Translations under genes and position numbers: made by a program | Assembly: GCA_963733765.1 (NCBI GenBank) | Contig: CAVTEI010000007.1 | Coordinates: 124,001-188,000 of the forward strand | From: DATKAS01 sp963733765 | GTDB lineage: Bacteria > Actinomycetota > Acidimicrobiia > Acidimicrobiales > DATKAS01 | DNA: 64,000 nucleotides | Direction of reading: 5' to 3' | Part shown: one piece after another, positions 8,096 through 18,478 of the stretch | Layout of the letters: each line of letters starts with the position of its first letter | How positions within the stretch are numbered: the first letter of the stretch is position 1 | Notes under the pieces: model-generated | The model's database searches: none | What the model was told of the DNA's origin: nothing | The model's input: only the letters and a program-made list of their open reading frames with translations

Positions 8096-8497
8096 ATGGC
8101 CGATTCCGCCGCGGAGGTCGAAGCAGTCGCTGCCCGATTCTTTGCCGCGATCGAGGAGGGTGACGTCGATGCCATCCGTGGGATCTACGCCCCGGACGCG
8201 GTCGTCTGGCACAACAACGACGAGATCGAGCAGCCCGTCGAGCAGAACCTCGTCGTGCTGCGCTGGGTGATCGACCACGTCAAAGGATGGCGCTACGAGG
8301 AGGTGCGCCGCTCGGCGTTCGAGGGCGGCTTCGTGCAGCAGCACGTCGGCAAGGGCGTCGCCCCGAGCGGTCAGCCGTTCTCGATGCCGGCGTGCATCGT
8401 CGGACGGGTGCACGACGGACGCGTCACGCGTATCGACGAGTACCTCGACTCCGCGGCGGTCGCGGCGCTGACGGTCAGGCCAGCTCGCCCTGACTGA
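8096..8497 (+). CDS. nuclear transport factor 2-like / SnoaL-type protein
   Basis: 133 residues with the cone-shaped NTF2-like pattern: FFAAIEEGDVDAIRGIYAPDAVVWHN, then VEQNLVVLRWV, MPACIVGRVHDGRVTRIDEYLD. The D-A-V-x-W-H-N and R-I-D-E-Y stretches are typical of SnoaL/limonene-epoxide-hydrolase-like enzymes and of stand-alone ligand-binding members. Substrate unknown. TAGCGT (8084-8089) is 6 nt before the ATG. It is divergent from SCO1 and convergent with rskA, overlapping its end by 23 nt. Confidence 0.78.
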   Translation: MADSAAEVEAVAARFFAAIEEGDVDAIRGIYAPDAVVWHNNDEIEQPVEQNLVVLRWVIDHVKGWRYEEVRRSAFEGGFVQQHVGKGVAPSGQPFSMPACIVGRVHDGRVTRIDEYLDSAAVAALTVRPARPD

Positions 8498-9215
8498 CCG
8501 GCACCTCTTGCGTCACCGCCACGCCGCCCGCGACCTCGTCGGTGATCAGGACGCTTTGGACGTTCGGATCGGTGCTGAATGCCGAGACGGTGGGCTCGTT
8601 GCCGAGCACCCCGAGTGAGATGACCTCATCGCCGATGACGCCCCACATCTGGTAGGTGCGATCGGACGCGAGGGTGGGCATCGTGCGCGGCACGAGGTAG
8701 CCCTGCCCGTTTGGCTGCACCACCACATCGGCCATGGCCACGCCGTCGTCAGTGTGCAGAGCGGTGAGTCGAGCGTTGGGATCGGTCATCGCTTCGGCTG
8801 CGCCGACGGCGAGCGCATCAGCCGCGACCGCTTCGTTGAGGTCGTTGATCTCCTGGCCTTGGCGCACGACCGTCAGGCCGAGGACCACGATCGCCGCCGC
8901 GGCGACCGACCCCAGGACAGCCGGCCACCGCGAGCGGCGCTTCGACTCGATCGGCACCACGGGTGCGAGCCGTAGGGCCGGCGGCACCTCGGTGGAGATC
9001 GTGTCGGCGATGCGATCCCACACACCGTCGGGGGCACGCCCACCGGCCAGGGACATCATCGCGGCGACCTCACGGTGCTCGGCCACCTCGGCGCGGGCCC
9101 GCGGGTTCTCCTCGAGATAGTCCTCGATCTGCTCGCGCTCGTCGGCATCCACCGCGTCGAGCGCGTACGCGCCCAGCAGCTCGTCCATCTCGGTGGCGGT
9201 CAGGCGTCGGTCCAT
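8475..9215 (-). CDS. anti-sigma factor, RskA family
   Basis: 246 residues: a short cytoplasmic anti-sigma helix bundle (ELLGAYALDAVDADEREQ...), one membrane helix near residues 98-118 (WPAVLGSVAAAAIVVLGL) and an extracytoplasmic RskA domain (GQGYLVPRTMPTL, TYQMWGVIGD). No HxxxCxxC zinc motif, as is normal for RskA rather than ZAS proteins. It would hold the adjacent sigma factor at the membrane until regulated proteolysis releases it. Its start overlaps the sigma gene's stop by 16 nt, so the pair is co-translated. Confidence 0.9.
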   Translation of the reverse strand: MDRRLTATEMDELLGAYALDAVDADEREQIEDYLEENPRARAEVAEHREVAAMMSLAGGRAPDGVWDRIADTISTEVPPALRLAPVVPIESKRRSRWPAVLGSVAAAAIVVLGLTVVRQGQEINDLNEAVAADALAVGAAEAMTDPNARLTALHTDDGVAMADVVVQPNGQGYLVPRTMPTLASDRTYQMWGVIGDEVISLGVLGNEPTVSAFSTDPNVQSVLITDEVAGGVAVTQEVPVSQGELA

Positions 9216-9790
9216 GACGGCCCTCCGGTGCCGATGTCGACGAGGTGTGTGCGCATCCGCTTCAACCCGGAGCGGATGCGGCTCTTCACTGTGCCCTCTG
9301 GTTCCCGCAACATGCTCGCGACTTCACGGTAGGTGTGGCCGCCGAAGTACGCGAGCTCGATCGCCCTCCGCTCGCCGTCGGGCAGCGACGAGACCGCCTC
9401 GCGCACCCGCTCCGCCGTGGCGAGATCCCAGACCTCGTGCTCGAGGTCGTAGCCGCCTTCCGCGGTCGCGCGAGCCTCCCGCTCCTCGCGTCGGCGACGG
9501 GCACCTTCCGAGCGCAGCACGTCGACGGACCGGCCGTGGGTCTGGGCGAGCAAATAGGAGCGCAGTGACCCTCGTCCGGGCTCGAAGCGATCGGGATGGT
9601 TCCAAAGCCGTAGGAAGACCTCTTGGGTGACCTCCTCCGCGATCGACTCGCTCGCGAGGAGGCGCCGGGCCAGGCCGTAGACGGCCCCCGCGTGCCGCCG
9701 GTAGGCCTCCGCGAGGGCGTCCTGCCGGTAGCGCGCGATGGCGACGACCAGGGTCGCGTCACTCGCGTCGCGAAGCGGCTCGGCCGTCAC
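9200..9790 (-). CDS. ECF RNA polymerase sigma factor (SigK-like, RskA-controlled)
   Basis: 196 residues. Region 2 is YRRHAGAVYGLARRLL...AEEVTQEVFLRLWNHPDRFEPGRGSLRSYL; region 4 is SLPDGERRAIELAYFGGHTYREVA...GTVKSRIRSGLKRMR, a complete helix-turn-helix. This is the SigK/SigL-type ECF group usually paired with RskA. The overlapping anti-sigma gene downstream supports the assignment. GTG 9790. Targets cannot be seen; such pairs often autoregulate, but I could not find a clear ECF promoter upstream. Confidence 0.9.
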   Translation of the reverse strand: MTAEPLRDASDATLVVAIARYRQDALAEAYRRHAGAVYGLARRLLASESIAEEVTQEVFLRLWNHPDRFEPGRGSLRSYLLAQTHGRSVDVLRSEGARRRREEREARATAEGGYDLEHEVWDLATAERVREAVSSLPDGERRAIELAYFGGHTYREVASMLREPEGTVKSRIRSGLKRMRTHLVDIGTGGPSWTDA

Positions 9791-9843
9791 GATCTAGATA
9801 CGTCGCCGACCGGTCTGGATCACGCCTTCGTCAGGCCGTTCGT

Positions 9844-11034
9844 TCACGCCACCCGGTCGAACCTCGTGACGACCTCGACATGGGGGGTGTGGGGGAACAG
9901 ATCCACCAGGGTGGAACGGCGGTGCACGAAGCCCAGCCCCGTGAGGATGCCCACGTCCCGGGCGAGGGAGGCCGGGTCGCAGCTCACGAGCACCAGCCGG
10001 GTCGCCCCGGTGGCCGCCAGGCGAGCGGCCGCCTTGCCGCCGAGGCCGGGGCGGGCCGGATCGGCGACCACGACACGGGCGGGAACCGGGTCCCACGCCG
10101 TGATCTCGGCGCGCACGACCTGGGCGTCACGCCCGAGGTTGTCGCGTGCGTCGCGCACCGCTGGTCCGTGCCGTTCGACGGCGACGATCTTGCGCCCGGC
10201 GCCGAGCAATCCGGCGAACAGGCCGACGCCGCAGTAGGCATCGACGAACGTGCCGGCCTCGTCGTCGTCGACGAACTCCTGTCTCACCGCATCGACGAGC
10301 GCCTCCGCCCCATCGGTACGGGCCTGGAAGAACGACGTCGCCGAGATGAGGAACCGCCGGCCACCCACGACCTCGTGGATTCGCGCGGTGCGGCCTCGCT
10401 TCACCTCGTTCGCTCCGATCACGACGACGTCGTCAGGAACCTCCACCCCATGCGCGTGCGGGGAGGCGAGGACGAGCCGCTCCCCCGTCGCCGCGCCACA
10501 TCGCAGCGTGACGTCGGTCGCGCCCTCATAGCGTCCGCTGCCGATGAGGTCGTGGAGCAACGGGTGCGCGACGAGGCATTCGTCGATCGGGACGAGGTCG
10601 TGGCTGCGATGGCCGTGGAACGCGGCGCGCCCGTCGCGCACACCCATCCGCACGGTCGTGCGGTAACCCGTCGATGGCAGCGGCTGGCCCGCCGACACGT
10701 CCGCGGACGTCAGTCGCCCGATCCGCCGCAGTGCGTCGAGCACGATGTCGCGCTTCAGCTCGATTTGCACCTGGGGTGCGACGTGCTGCCAACCGCAGCC
10801 CCCGCACCCGGCGCCGACGTACGGACACGGTGGGGCCACTCTCCCCTCGGCCGGCTCGATGACCTCGACGACTACGGCGCGCGCGTAGTCCGTGTGCTCG
10901 TCGAACACCTCGGCCTCGACGAGCTCGTCCGGCAGCGCACCGTCGACGAACACGACTCGGCCGTCGTCGTCTCGGGCGAGCGCCGAGCCGCCCGCGGCCA
11001 TCGAGGAGGGCCGGAGCCGGAGGGTGGTGGGCAC
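9844..11034 (-). CDS. class I SAM-dependent RNA methyltransferase, TrmA/RlmCD (RumA-like) family
   Basis: 396 residues from GTG 11034. An N-terminal TRAM-like region (AAGGSALARDDDGRVVFVDGALPDE) is followed by the Fe-S cluster cysteines in CPYVGAGCGGCGWQHV, SAM motif I (FVDAYCGVGLFAG), the ADPARPGLG loop and the catalytic cysteine motif SCDPASLARDV. The family makes 5-methyluridine in rRNA or tRNA. TACGCT (11046-11041) 6 nt before the GTG supports the start. It is divergent from rpe. Confidence 0.92.
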   Translation of the reverse strand: MPTTLRLRPSSMAAGGSALARDDDGRVVFVDGALPDELVEAEVFDEHTDYARAVVVEVIEPAEGRVAPPCPYVGAGCGGCGWQHVAPQVQIELKRDIVLDALRRIGRLTSADVSAGQPLPSTGYRTTVRMGVRDGRAAFHGHRSHDLVPIDECLVAHPLLHDLIGSGRYEGATDVTLRCGAATGERLVLASPHAHGVEVPDDVVVIGANEVKRGRTARIHEVVGGRRFLISATSFFQARTDGAEALVDAVRQEFVDDDEAGTFVDAYCGVGLFAGLLGAGRKIVAVERHGPAVRDARDNLGRDAQVVRAEITAWDPVPARVVVADPARPGLGGKAAARLAATGATRLVLVSCDPASLARDVGILTGLGFVHRRSTLVDLFPHTPHVEVVTRFDRVA

Positions 11035-11040
11035 TGACCG

Positions 11041-11064
11041 AGCGTACGGCTCGCGGCGTAACCT
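11041..11064. promoter_or_regulatory. divergent -10 boxes for the RNA methyltransferase and rpe
   Basis: TACGCT on the minus strand (11046-11041) stands 6 nt before GTG 11034. TAACCT on the plus strand (11059-11064) stands 6 nt before GTG 11071. Both fit the leaderless spacing seen throughout the window. No recognisable -35 elements. Confidence 0.55.
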
Positions 11065-11070
11065 CATCGC

Positions 11071-11748
11071 GTGCGCGAGATCGCGATCATCCCGTCGGTG
11101 CTCCCCGTCGACCAGGGCCGGCTCACCGAGGGCTGCATCGAGCTCGAGAAGGCGGGCTGTGACCGCATCCAGTTCGACGTGATGGACGGGCAGTTCGTGC
11201 CGGTCATCACGTTCGGTGCCGACACGATTGCGGCCATCCGCCCAGTAGTCAGCGTGCCGTTCGAGGCGCACATGATGATCGAGAAGCCCGAGCAGATGCT
11301 CAAGCCGATGTACGACGCGGGCTGCGAAACGCTGATCGTGCACGCCGAGACCACTCGCCACCTCCATCGCACGCTTGGCGCCGCCCGCGAGCTCGGTGCG
11401 CGCGCCGCGGTGGCGATCAACCCCGCTACTCCTCCCTCGGCGGTGGCACACGTGCTCGACCTGGTGGACCACGTGCTCGTGATGACAGTGAACCCGGGCT
11501 GGGGCGGACAGAAGTACATCGCCACGATGGAGCCGAAGATCGCCGAGGTCGCTCGGATGATCGAGGCGAGCGGCTACGACGTCGGCATCGAGGTCGACGG
11601 TGGCATCGGCCCGACCACCGTCGCCGGCGCGGTCACTGCTGGCGCGAACCTGCTCGTCGCGGGAAGTGCGATCTTCCGCGATCCGGAAGGGCTCGAGCAC
11701 GGCGTTTCCGACCTGCGGGCTCGCGCGCTCGCGGCGCGGTCAGGCTGA
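11071..11748 (+). CDS. rpe: ribulose-phosphate 3-epimerase
   Basis: 225-residue TIM-barrel enzyme interconverting ribulose-5-P and xylulose-5-P in the pentose phosphate and Calvin pathways. Seen: IIPSVLPVD (S near 8), FDVMDGQFVPVITFG with a metal-binding Asp, EAHMMIEKPE with a metal-binding His, VMTVNPGWGGQKYI, and EVDGGIGPTT holding the second catalytic Asp. Full length. The 3' end overlaps the convergent helicase gene by 9 nt. Confidence 0.95.
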   Translation: MREIAIIPSVLPVDQGRLTEGCIELEKAGCDRIQFDVMDGQFVPVITFGADTIAAIRPVVSVPFEAHMMIEKPEQMLKPMYDAGCETLIVHAETTRHLHRTLGAARELGARAAVAINPATPPSAVAHVLDLVDHVLVMTVNPGWGGQKYIATMEPKIAEVARMIEASGYDVGIEVDGGIGPTTVAGAVTAGANLLVAGSAIFRDPEGLEHGVSDLRARALAARSG

Positions 11749-14700
11749 GGCGACCAACCCCGCGACCTCGTCGCACGCGGCCTCCAAGTCACGCAGGTCG
11801 CGCTCGAACCAACGTGTCGGGTTGGCGAACAGGAACACGCACCGAACGACCGGTCGATTGAGCGATGAGGACACCGCCAGCGCATACGCCGCCCCCTGCA
11901 ACCGGTAGCGCGCCACCGCCGCGTCCGCCTCGGCCTCGTTGCGCACGCCGTCGGTCTTGTAGTCGACGATCACCAGCTCGCCGTTGGCGTTCTCGTACAG
12001 CAGGTCGATGAACCCCTCGAGCACCCGGCCTTCGACCGGGGCGGCGAGGAACACCTCCCGCCAGTAGCGACCGGTCGCCACGGCTTCCTTGACGCTCGGC
12101 GCTTCGAGCACCTGTCGCACCCGCCGTTCGATCTCGCCCGCGAGTGCCGGCACCCCTTCGGCTGCCGCCTGGGCGACGGAGAGCGTGTCCGCGCCCTCGC
12201 CCGTCGCGAGATCGACGGTTTGCAGCACCGCGTGCACAGCGCGCCCGATCGCGGTGCCCGCGCGACCTCGCCGCCACGGAGGCTGATCGTCGATCCGGTC
12301 GTCCGCCTCCTCGGTTGCTGCGACCTCGACGATCTCCTCGTCCTCCGGGCCCGGATCGTCCTCATCCCCCTCTGTCATCGCGACCGGGGCCTTGAGCCGG
12401 GTCGCCGCGATCGCTGGCGAGCGTCCGAGTCGCGCCAGATTGACGGCTCGCTCCGAGATCCAGGCGTCACGATCGCCAAGTGCTGCCGAGTCGGCTACGG
12501 GCTCTGCGATCTCAATGGCGGGTGCAGGCACGGGCAGCTCTGTTGTGTCGAGCTCGGTGACTGGCGGGCAGTGGGTCGCAACCCCTTTCGCCAAGGTCTC
12601 ACCGCGCGTGCCCCGGAAGAGGCTGACCACCAGCCGATCGCGGGCTCTGGTCATCGCCACGTACGCGAGCCGCACACGCTCGGCGGCCAGGGCACCTTTC
12701 TCTGCGTTCCAGAGAGGACCATACCGATCCGTTTCGAACCGGTCGCCCTTCTCTGGTCCCGCCTTCAGCTCGGGTCCGTGCTCCCCCCACAGGACCGGTG
12801 GACCGCTCGCGCGGTGCTGCGAGTTCAGCCCCATCAGCACGACGATCGGAAACTCCAGGCCCTTCGACGCGTGCACCGTGAGGATGCGCACCGCGTCGTC
12901 GTCGGGGTCTGGCGCGATCGCGTCGTTGACCCACACCTCGCGCTCGGCCTGGTCTCGACACCACGAGACGAACTCTTCGATCGAGGTGCCGCCCGCCTCC
13001 TCGAAGGCCCGAGCCTGCGCGAGCACGAAGTCGATGCGGCGCCATCGGTCGCGCGGCCAGCGCGTGAGCGAACGCGAGCTCCCTGAACCGACACGCCTCG
13101 ATGACGAGGCGGACCATCTCCCCGATCGACAGCCACCACCGTTCACGATGCAGGCCGCGGAGAACGGCGAGCCCCGCGGCGACGCGGTCGCTCGAGTCGA
13201 CCAACGCCGGGTCGCCGCTGATGTAGGACCATCGTCCGCCCTTCCACCTCCAGGTGGAGAGGTCGAGGTCGGAACAGGCCAGCCCGGGTGAGCGCAACGC
13301 GGCCACTATCGCCACCTGATCGTTCGGATCGCTCACGGCAGTGAGAACGGCGGTGAGGTCGCGCACCTCGGCCGTGTTCCAGATCAGCGTGCGGCTCTCC
13401 ACGCGGGCCGGGATGCCGGCCGCGTCGAGGCCATGGTCGAGTGCAGGCAGCGATGCCCTCGTCGGCATGAGCACTGCGATGTCCGCGTATCGCGCTGGCC
13501 GGAACGCACGAGTGAGGGGATCGCGCACCTGCCATCCCTGCTGCTTCGCGAACGCGATGACCCGCACAACGGCGTCGGCTTCAAGGGCGCGGACCTCCGC
13601 GGCGGGTATCTCGTCTTCACCGCCGATCGTCTCGACCGCAGGACCAGGGTCGTGGTTGGCGATGTGGGCAGTGAGCTCCACGTACTCGGGCTGGGTCCCC
13701 TCCGGGGCGCTGCCCATCCACGGATCGAACAGCCCGTTCACGAAGTCGACGATCGACTCCACCGTGCGGAAGTTCTCCGTGAGGTAGAGCGGCGAATGAG
13801 CGAAGACGGTCTGAGCTCGCCGGTACAGGTCGATGTCGGCCCGGCGGAACCGGTAGATCGACTGCTTCGGATCACCGACGAAGAACAACCGCCCCGCGTC
13901 GTCAGCCGTCAGGGGGACGTCGTCCCACCGCCGGTCAGCGATGTCCGGCCGAGACGATGCGAGGAGGACAGCGATCTCGATCTGGAGCGGATCGGTGTCC
14001 TGGAACTCGTCGATGAGGATGCGCTCGTAACGAACGCGACACGAGGCGCGGACTTCCGGGTCGCGGAGCGCGTCGCGCGCGAGCACCAACAGGTCGTGGA
14101 AGAGCAGCTCCCCGTCGCTCGTGCGCGTCGCCGCCCACTCGAGGACCGTTGCCGCCATCGGCGCCACCAGCTCGGTGATGACGTCGCGGCGGAGACTCGT
14201 CCTGAGCTCCGTCAGGGCCTCCCGGGCGGGCTTGCCCTTGTTTCCTCCCGGCAGCTTGACATCGGTACGCACCACGTCGATGGCCTCGAGGTCCGTCCGG
14301 GCATCTTCAGCTTGATGCAGATGGTCGATGAGGATGGGATCGTCGGTGGAGAGCCCGCGAAGCGCCTCGATGTAGCCGGACAGATCAACCGGAGCCAGCT
14401 GCACCTGCTTCGAAGGCCACTCATAGGGTCGCGGAACCTCGCGGAGCCGGTCGTAGCTCTGATGCATCGCGGCAGCGATCTCACGGAGGTGCTTCGTGCC
14501 CATGCCGAGCTCGACGGCTCTCGCGACGACGTCGCTCAACTCGCCGTCAGGGTCGAACAGACGGGAGGCAAGGTGCCGCCACTGGTTCTCGAGGTAGATC
14601 GCCTCGCCCACCTCGTCGAGCAGCTCGAATCGCGGCGGCACTCCGACTGCCAAGCCGTGCTCGGTGAGAATCCGGCGGGCGAACGAGTGCAGCGTCGACA

Positions 14701-14989
14701 TCGGAGCGTCCCCGAGCGACGCGAGCGCTCGCTCGATGAGCGGGCTCGGCGGACGCCGTCGCAGCTCTTCGCGTACCCGCACCCTCAGCTCGGCGGCCGC
14801 CTTCTCGGTAAACGTGATCGCGGCGATCTTGGTCAGGTCGACGCCCGATTCGACCAATGCGCAGACGCGGCTCACGAGGACCGTCGTCTTGCCGGACCCG
14901 GCACCAGCCTCGACGAACAGCGTGCGAGCGAGATCGGTCGCAACCGTGACCCGAACGTCGTCGTCCAGCGGCGGGCGCTCGTCACTCAT
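11740..14989 (-). CDS. UvrD/AddA-like helicase-nuclease (one frameshift near 13075)
   Basis: About 1080 residues. Walker A is VEAGAGSGKTTVLVSRV near residue 30; ITFTEKAAAELRVRVREEL is motif Ia; ILIDEFQDTDPLQIEI is the DEAD/Walker-B motif; GDPKQSIYRFRRAD and LTENFRT follow; TVHASKGLEFPIVVLMGL and YVAMTRARDRLVVS are motifs V-VI. The C-terminus carries a RecB-like nuclease (GFIDLLYENANGELVIVDYKTDG). This is AddA architecture: double-strand-break end resection for homologous recombination. The frame changes around 13060-13090. Its ATG overlaps the stop of the upstream AddB-like gene (8 nt), so they are a coupled pair. Confidence 0.88.
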
Positions 14990-17900
14990 CGTCGCTCCCC
15001 TCGTCCGCATCGACACCCGCGGAGGCGCCCAGCGCGACATAGGGCTTCAGCGCGGGGGCGTTCTGGAGTCGGAGCCACGCCCTGTCCCGGTCAGCCGGAC
15101 AGATGCGGTCGTACTCACACCACTTGCAGTTCTCGTAATTGAAGTAGTCCTCCGGACCTGGGTTCGCGGGAAACACGCCTTCGGCGATCTCGGTGGAGAT
15201 CGTGTCGAGCGTCTCCAAGAACCGCTGCTTGACCTCGGGGTCGACCTTGATGCTGACGGACTTCCACCCGCCCTTGGCCGACACGAACCAGTAGCCCGCA
15301 TCCACGGGGGCGTGGGGGTCGAACTCCTGTTGCGCGGCGAGCCCGTACAAAGGGAGCTGGAGTCGGGTGCCGGCCCGGATCTTGGCCTCGACTTCGTCCT
15401 GGCCCTCGGCGCGACCGGTCTTGTAGTCGACGACCCGAAGCCCGTCGTGCAGCCGGTCGACGCGATCGATCATGCCCCTGAACGAGAGCACGCGGCGGCT
15501 CGGGAGCGTGAGGGTGAACGGCGGCTGTTCGTCACCGCCGAAGCGATGCTCGACGGCGAGCAGCATCGCGTCGGGGTCGTCCTTGGCGAGCGTTCGTACG
15601 ACATCGCGCACGATCCGGCGCTTCTCGACTTCCCACAGGATCGGGTACGGGGCGAACCCGCTCAGATCGAACTCTGCGAACACCTCGTCGGCCACTCGCT
15701 CGATCGCGTCGCGCCCCGTGAGCGTCCACGGCACGAACTCTGGCTCCAACGGGAGGGGGAGCTGGTCGGCGGAATGGCGGCCGAGGTGCTCGCGGCCGAG
15801 ACGCTCGAGAACCGCGTGGACCAGAGTGCCGCGGTGGCGCGCTTCGAGCTCGTCGACGTCGTCGACGTCGTCTTGCTCCCTGATGCCGAGAACGTTCTTG
15901 AACAGATAGTGCGCGGGACAGGCCGCCCACGTCTCGAGTGCGGTCGCTGACAGCACCGTGCCCCCGATTGCGAGCTCTTCGTGGGTGCCCACGTTGCCTT
16001 CCCACTCCGAGAACCCGTCGCCGCTGCGAGCCTCGATGGCGGCGATGCCACGCGCGAGCTCCGCGTCACCCGCGACGAGCGGGTGCTCGCGCGAGGGCGG
16101 ACCGCGACCACGCTCGCAAGGACCGTAAGTCGCGCTCGTGCAGCGATGCGGGCGGACCGAGCGGATCCGCGAGCTCGGCGTCGAACGAAGCCACCAGCTG
16201 CTGGCCCGGCAGCAACGACGGGGGAATCCACGGCGAAGCGTGGGCGACGCGCTCGCCGCCCGCACGGGGGTGGAGCAGGCACCGGCGAGGGGACGAAGAG
16301 AGCGCGGCAACGAAAGAGCGGCGTTCGTCGCACGCCCGCGCCTCGCTGCGCTTCGGGGAGCCGATCGCGACACGTTCTGACTCCGAGAGAAGCGAAGCGC
16401 TGACTCCCGTGGGCGGGAACGACCCTTCGGCCATCCCCAGCACGACGAGAACGTCGAGGTCTACTCCGATGACGTGTTGCAACGATCCGCAGAGCACACC
16501 CTGGCCGAACAGCCCGCGCCTGCCCGCGGGAGCCCCGAGCAGCGAGGCCAAGTGCGCGACGACGGCAGCGCGGCTGATCGGGCCGGGCTCGACGTCAGAA
16601 AGTGTGCGGAAGCCTTCGATGACCCGCTCGACCGCGTCGTACGCATCGAGCTCGGCCTCGGGCCACCGGCGCCGCGCCGCGGGCGACCCAAGAGTCCGCC
16701 GGAGGAAGGAGTGGGCCCAGTCCGACCACTCCGTCCACGAGTCACGTTCGTTGACGTCGCACTCGGAAGCGAGCCAAGCGACGAATTCGAGCAATGGCGC
16801 GGCTTCGACTTCGTCTTTCACAATGCGGCCGAGCCGGTCATCCCACTGGTCGACGCCTCGGACTACGCCCGCCCTTCGAGCAGTACGAGCCCACTTCGCG
16901 GTGGGGAGGCGCCCACCCTCGACGCGGATGGGTGCCGCGCTCATCCACCGGATCACTGCTCCGCGGCTGAAGCCGTCATCGACCAAGGCGAGAGCACCCA
17001 GAAGCGTGCGGCCAGTCACAGTTTGAGCGAGCGTGCGAACCGAGGGCCCATGCATGGGGATGCCCGCAGCGGTGAGCTCCTCGTCGAGCAGCTGGGCGTA
17101 CGGCTCCCTCAACCGATACACGACACCGATCCGATGCAGCGGCCGCCCCTGCTGGAGCTCGGCGGCGATGATGCGCATGGCCTCGCGCACCTCGCCCGGC
17201 GCATCAGGCGCGCTCACCACCTTCGTGGAGACCGACCGATCATCGGCCTCACTCACTGCGGGGCCGAGCAAGGGCTCGAGAGCGTCGACGAGTGATGAGG
17301 CGACCGCATCGGCATCGGGTTCCCCCGTCAGACCCACGATCGCCCAGAGCCGTTGCGCAGCGGCAAGGGCGTCGACCACGGCGAACTGTGCATTGCCCAG
17401 CCGATGAGGCAGATGCAACACCACGCCGCCCACATCTCGAAGATCGGCGACACCGCTCGCGATGGCGCCCGCAGCGGCGCTGGCCACATCGTGCGCGTCA
17501 TAGAAAGCCCCGGATCGCGCGTGAATGCGCTCGGCGAGCGCGGCGAGCGCACGGCCTCGACCGCTGTGCTGTCGAAGGCGCTCGAGCGCATCGACGTCGG
17601 AGTCCGCGAGCTCGTCGAGGAACTCGGCGACCGCGGCCTCAGTTGTGTGAGAAGTCGCGACACGCGTGAGCGGCGGCGGTCCATCCGCGAGCACCTGGCG
17701 TACGAGAGCCGCTCGAATGCCGTCGTCGAGCGGGGTGCGGCCTTGCGCAGCGAGGGTGCCGGCGCCGAGGAGCTCGCAAAGGCGGTCGAGCACCATGAAG
17801 CGGACGTTGACGATGCCTCCAGGGCGCGCGCCGAGCTCTCGGCGTAGCGCGAGGCCGGTGAGGTTGCCGGGAACGATGACGGTCACGGGCGCGAGCGGGT

Positions 17901-17997
17901 CGCCCGCCTTGGCCGCCGCGATGATGTCCGCGAGGGCGTCAGTCGCGGCGCGCCCGAACGGCACCGTCGTCAGCCGCGCCACTCCACCCCGATCCAT
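14982..17997 (-). CDS. AddB-like nuclease subunit with Fe-S-type cysteines (frameshift near 16100)
   Basis: About 1000 residues. The N-terminal half is helicase-like but the place of the P-loop reads TVPFGRAATDALADII, without GKT, so it probably does not hydrolyse ATP. Mid-protein HVIGVDLDVLVVLGMAEGSFPP matches the family's conserved strand. The C-terminal nuclease has SATALETWAACPAHYLFKNVL, GMIDRVDRL...VVDYKTGRAEG and a cysteine set CKWCEYDRICP, resembling the Fe-S staple of AddB/RecB-like nucleases. ATG 17997 is favoured because TACCTT (18009-18004) lies 6 nt upstream. Frames swap near 16100. It forms a pair with the AddA-like gene. Confidence 0.82.
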
Positions 17998-18037
17998 GAC
18001 CAAAAGGTAGCGAGGGGGTGTGACACTCTCTCAGACC

Positions 18038-18466
18038 ATGTCACGTGCGCCGATCGCCTGTCTTGCGCTCCTCGCGGTCGCAATGGTCGCCGCTGGGTGC
18101 GGCGGTGACGACGGCGGGAGCGGCGAGACCGAGGACGCCACGGCCTATTGCGCTGCGGTCGTCGAGGGCCAGACATCGCTCGCGGGCGACGTACAAGACC
18201 CGGTGGCCGCGCAGGCGGCCGTCGACGCGTTCGACCGGCTCGTAGACACGGCGCCGCCCAGCATCGAGGACGACGTCCGCACCATCGCCGACCTCGTCGA
18301 TCAGATTGCTGCCGCGGATCCCGCCGACGAAGACGGCGTCGCCGATCTGTTCGCCGCCGCCCTCGACCCGGAGTTCCTCGCTGCGAGCACCAACGTGCAG
18401 GAATTCACCCGGGTGCAGTGCGGCATCGACCTGGGCGGAGCGTCGCCGTCTCTGACGACGCCGTGA
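18038..18466 (+). CDS. secreted lipoprotein, unknown function
   Basis: 142 residues. A signal peptide with lipobox VAAGC (residues about 20-24) is followed by an acidic Gly/Asp linker and a small helical domain with a lone cysteine pair (TAYCAAV...VQCGID). It would be lipid-anchored outside the membrane. No family recognised; short acidic helical lipoproteins of this kind are common in actinobacteria. Divergent from the AddB-like gene and convergent with clpP. Confidence 0.72.
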   Translation: MSRAPIACLALLAVAMVAAGCGGDDGGSGETEDATAYCAAVVEGQTSLAGDVQDPVAAQAAVDAFDRLVDTAPPSIEDDVRTIADLVDQIAAADPADEDGVADLFAAALDPEFLAASTNVQEFTRVQCGIDLGGASPSLTTP

Positions 18467-18478
18467 CGGCAGGTCCCG

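Noticed and set aside
11740..11900. Possible regulatory overlap between rpe and the helicase gene ends
   Set aside because: A 9-nt convergent overlap of stops is ordinary in compact genomes.
13433..15142. A 569-codon open frame on the plus strand
   Set aside because: It is antisense to the AddA-like gene, has no recognisable motif and an Arg/Val/Asp-rich composition typical of the reverse strand of GC-rich genes.
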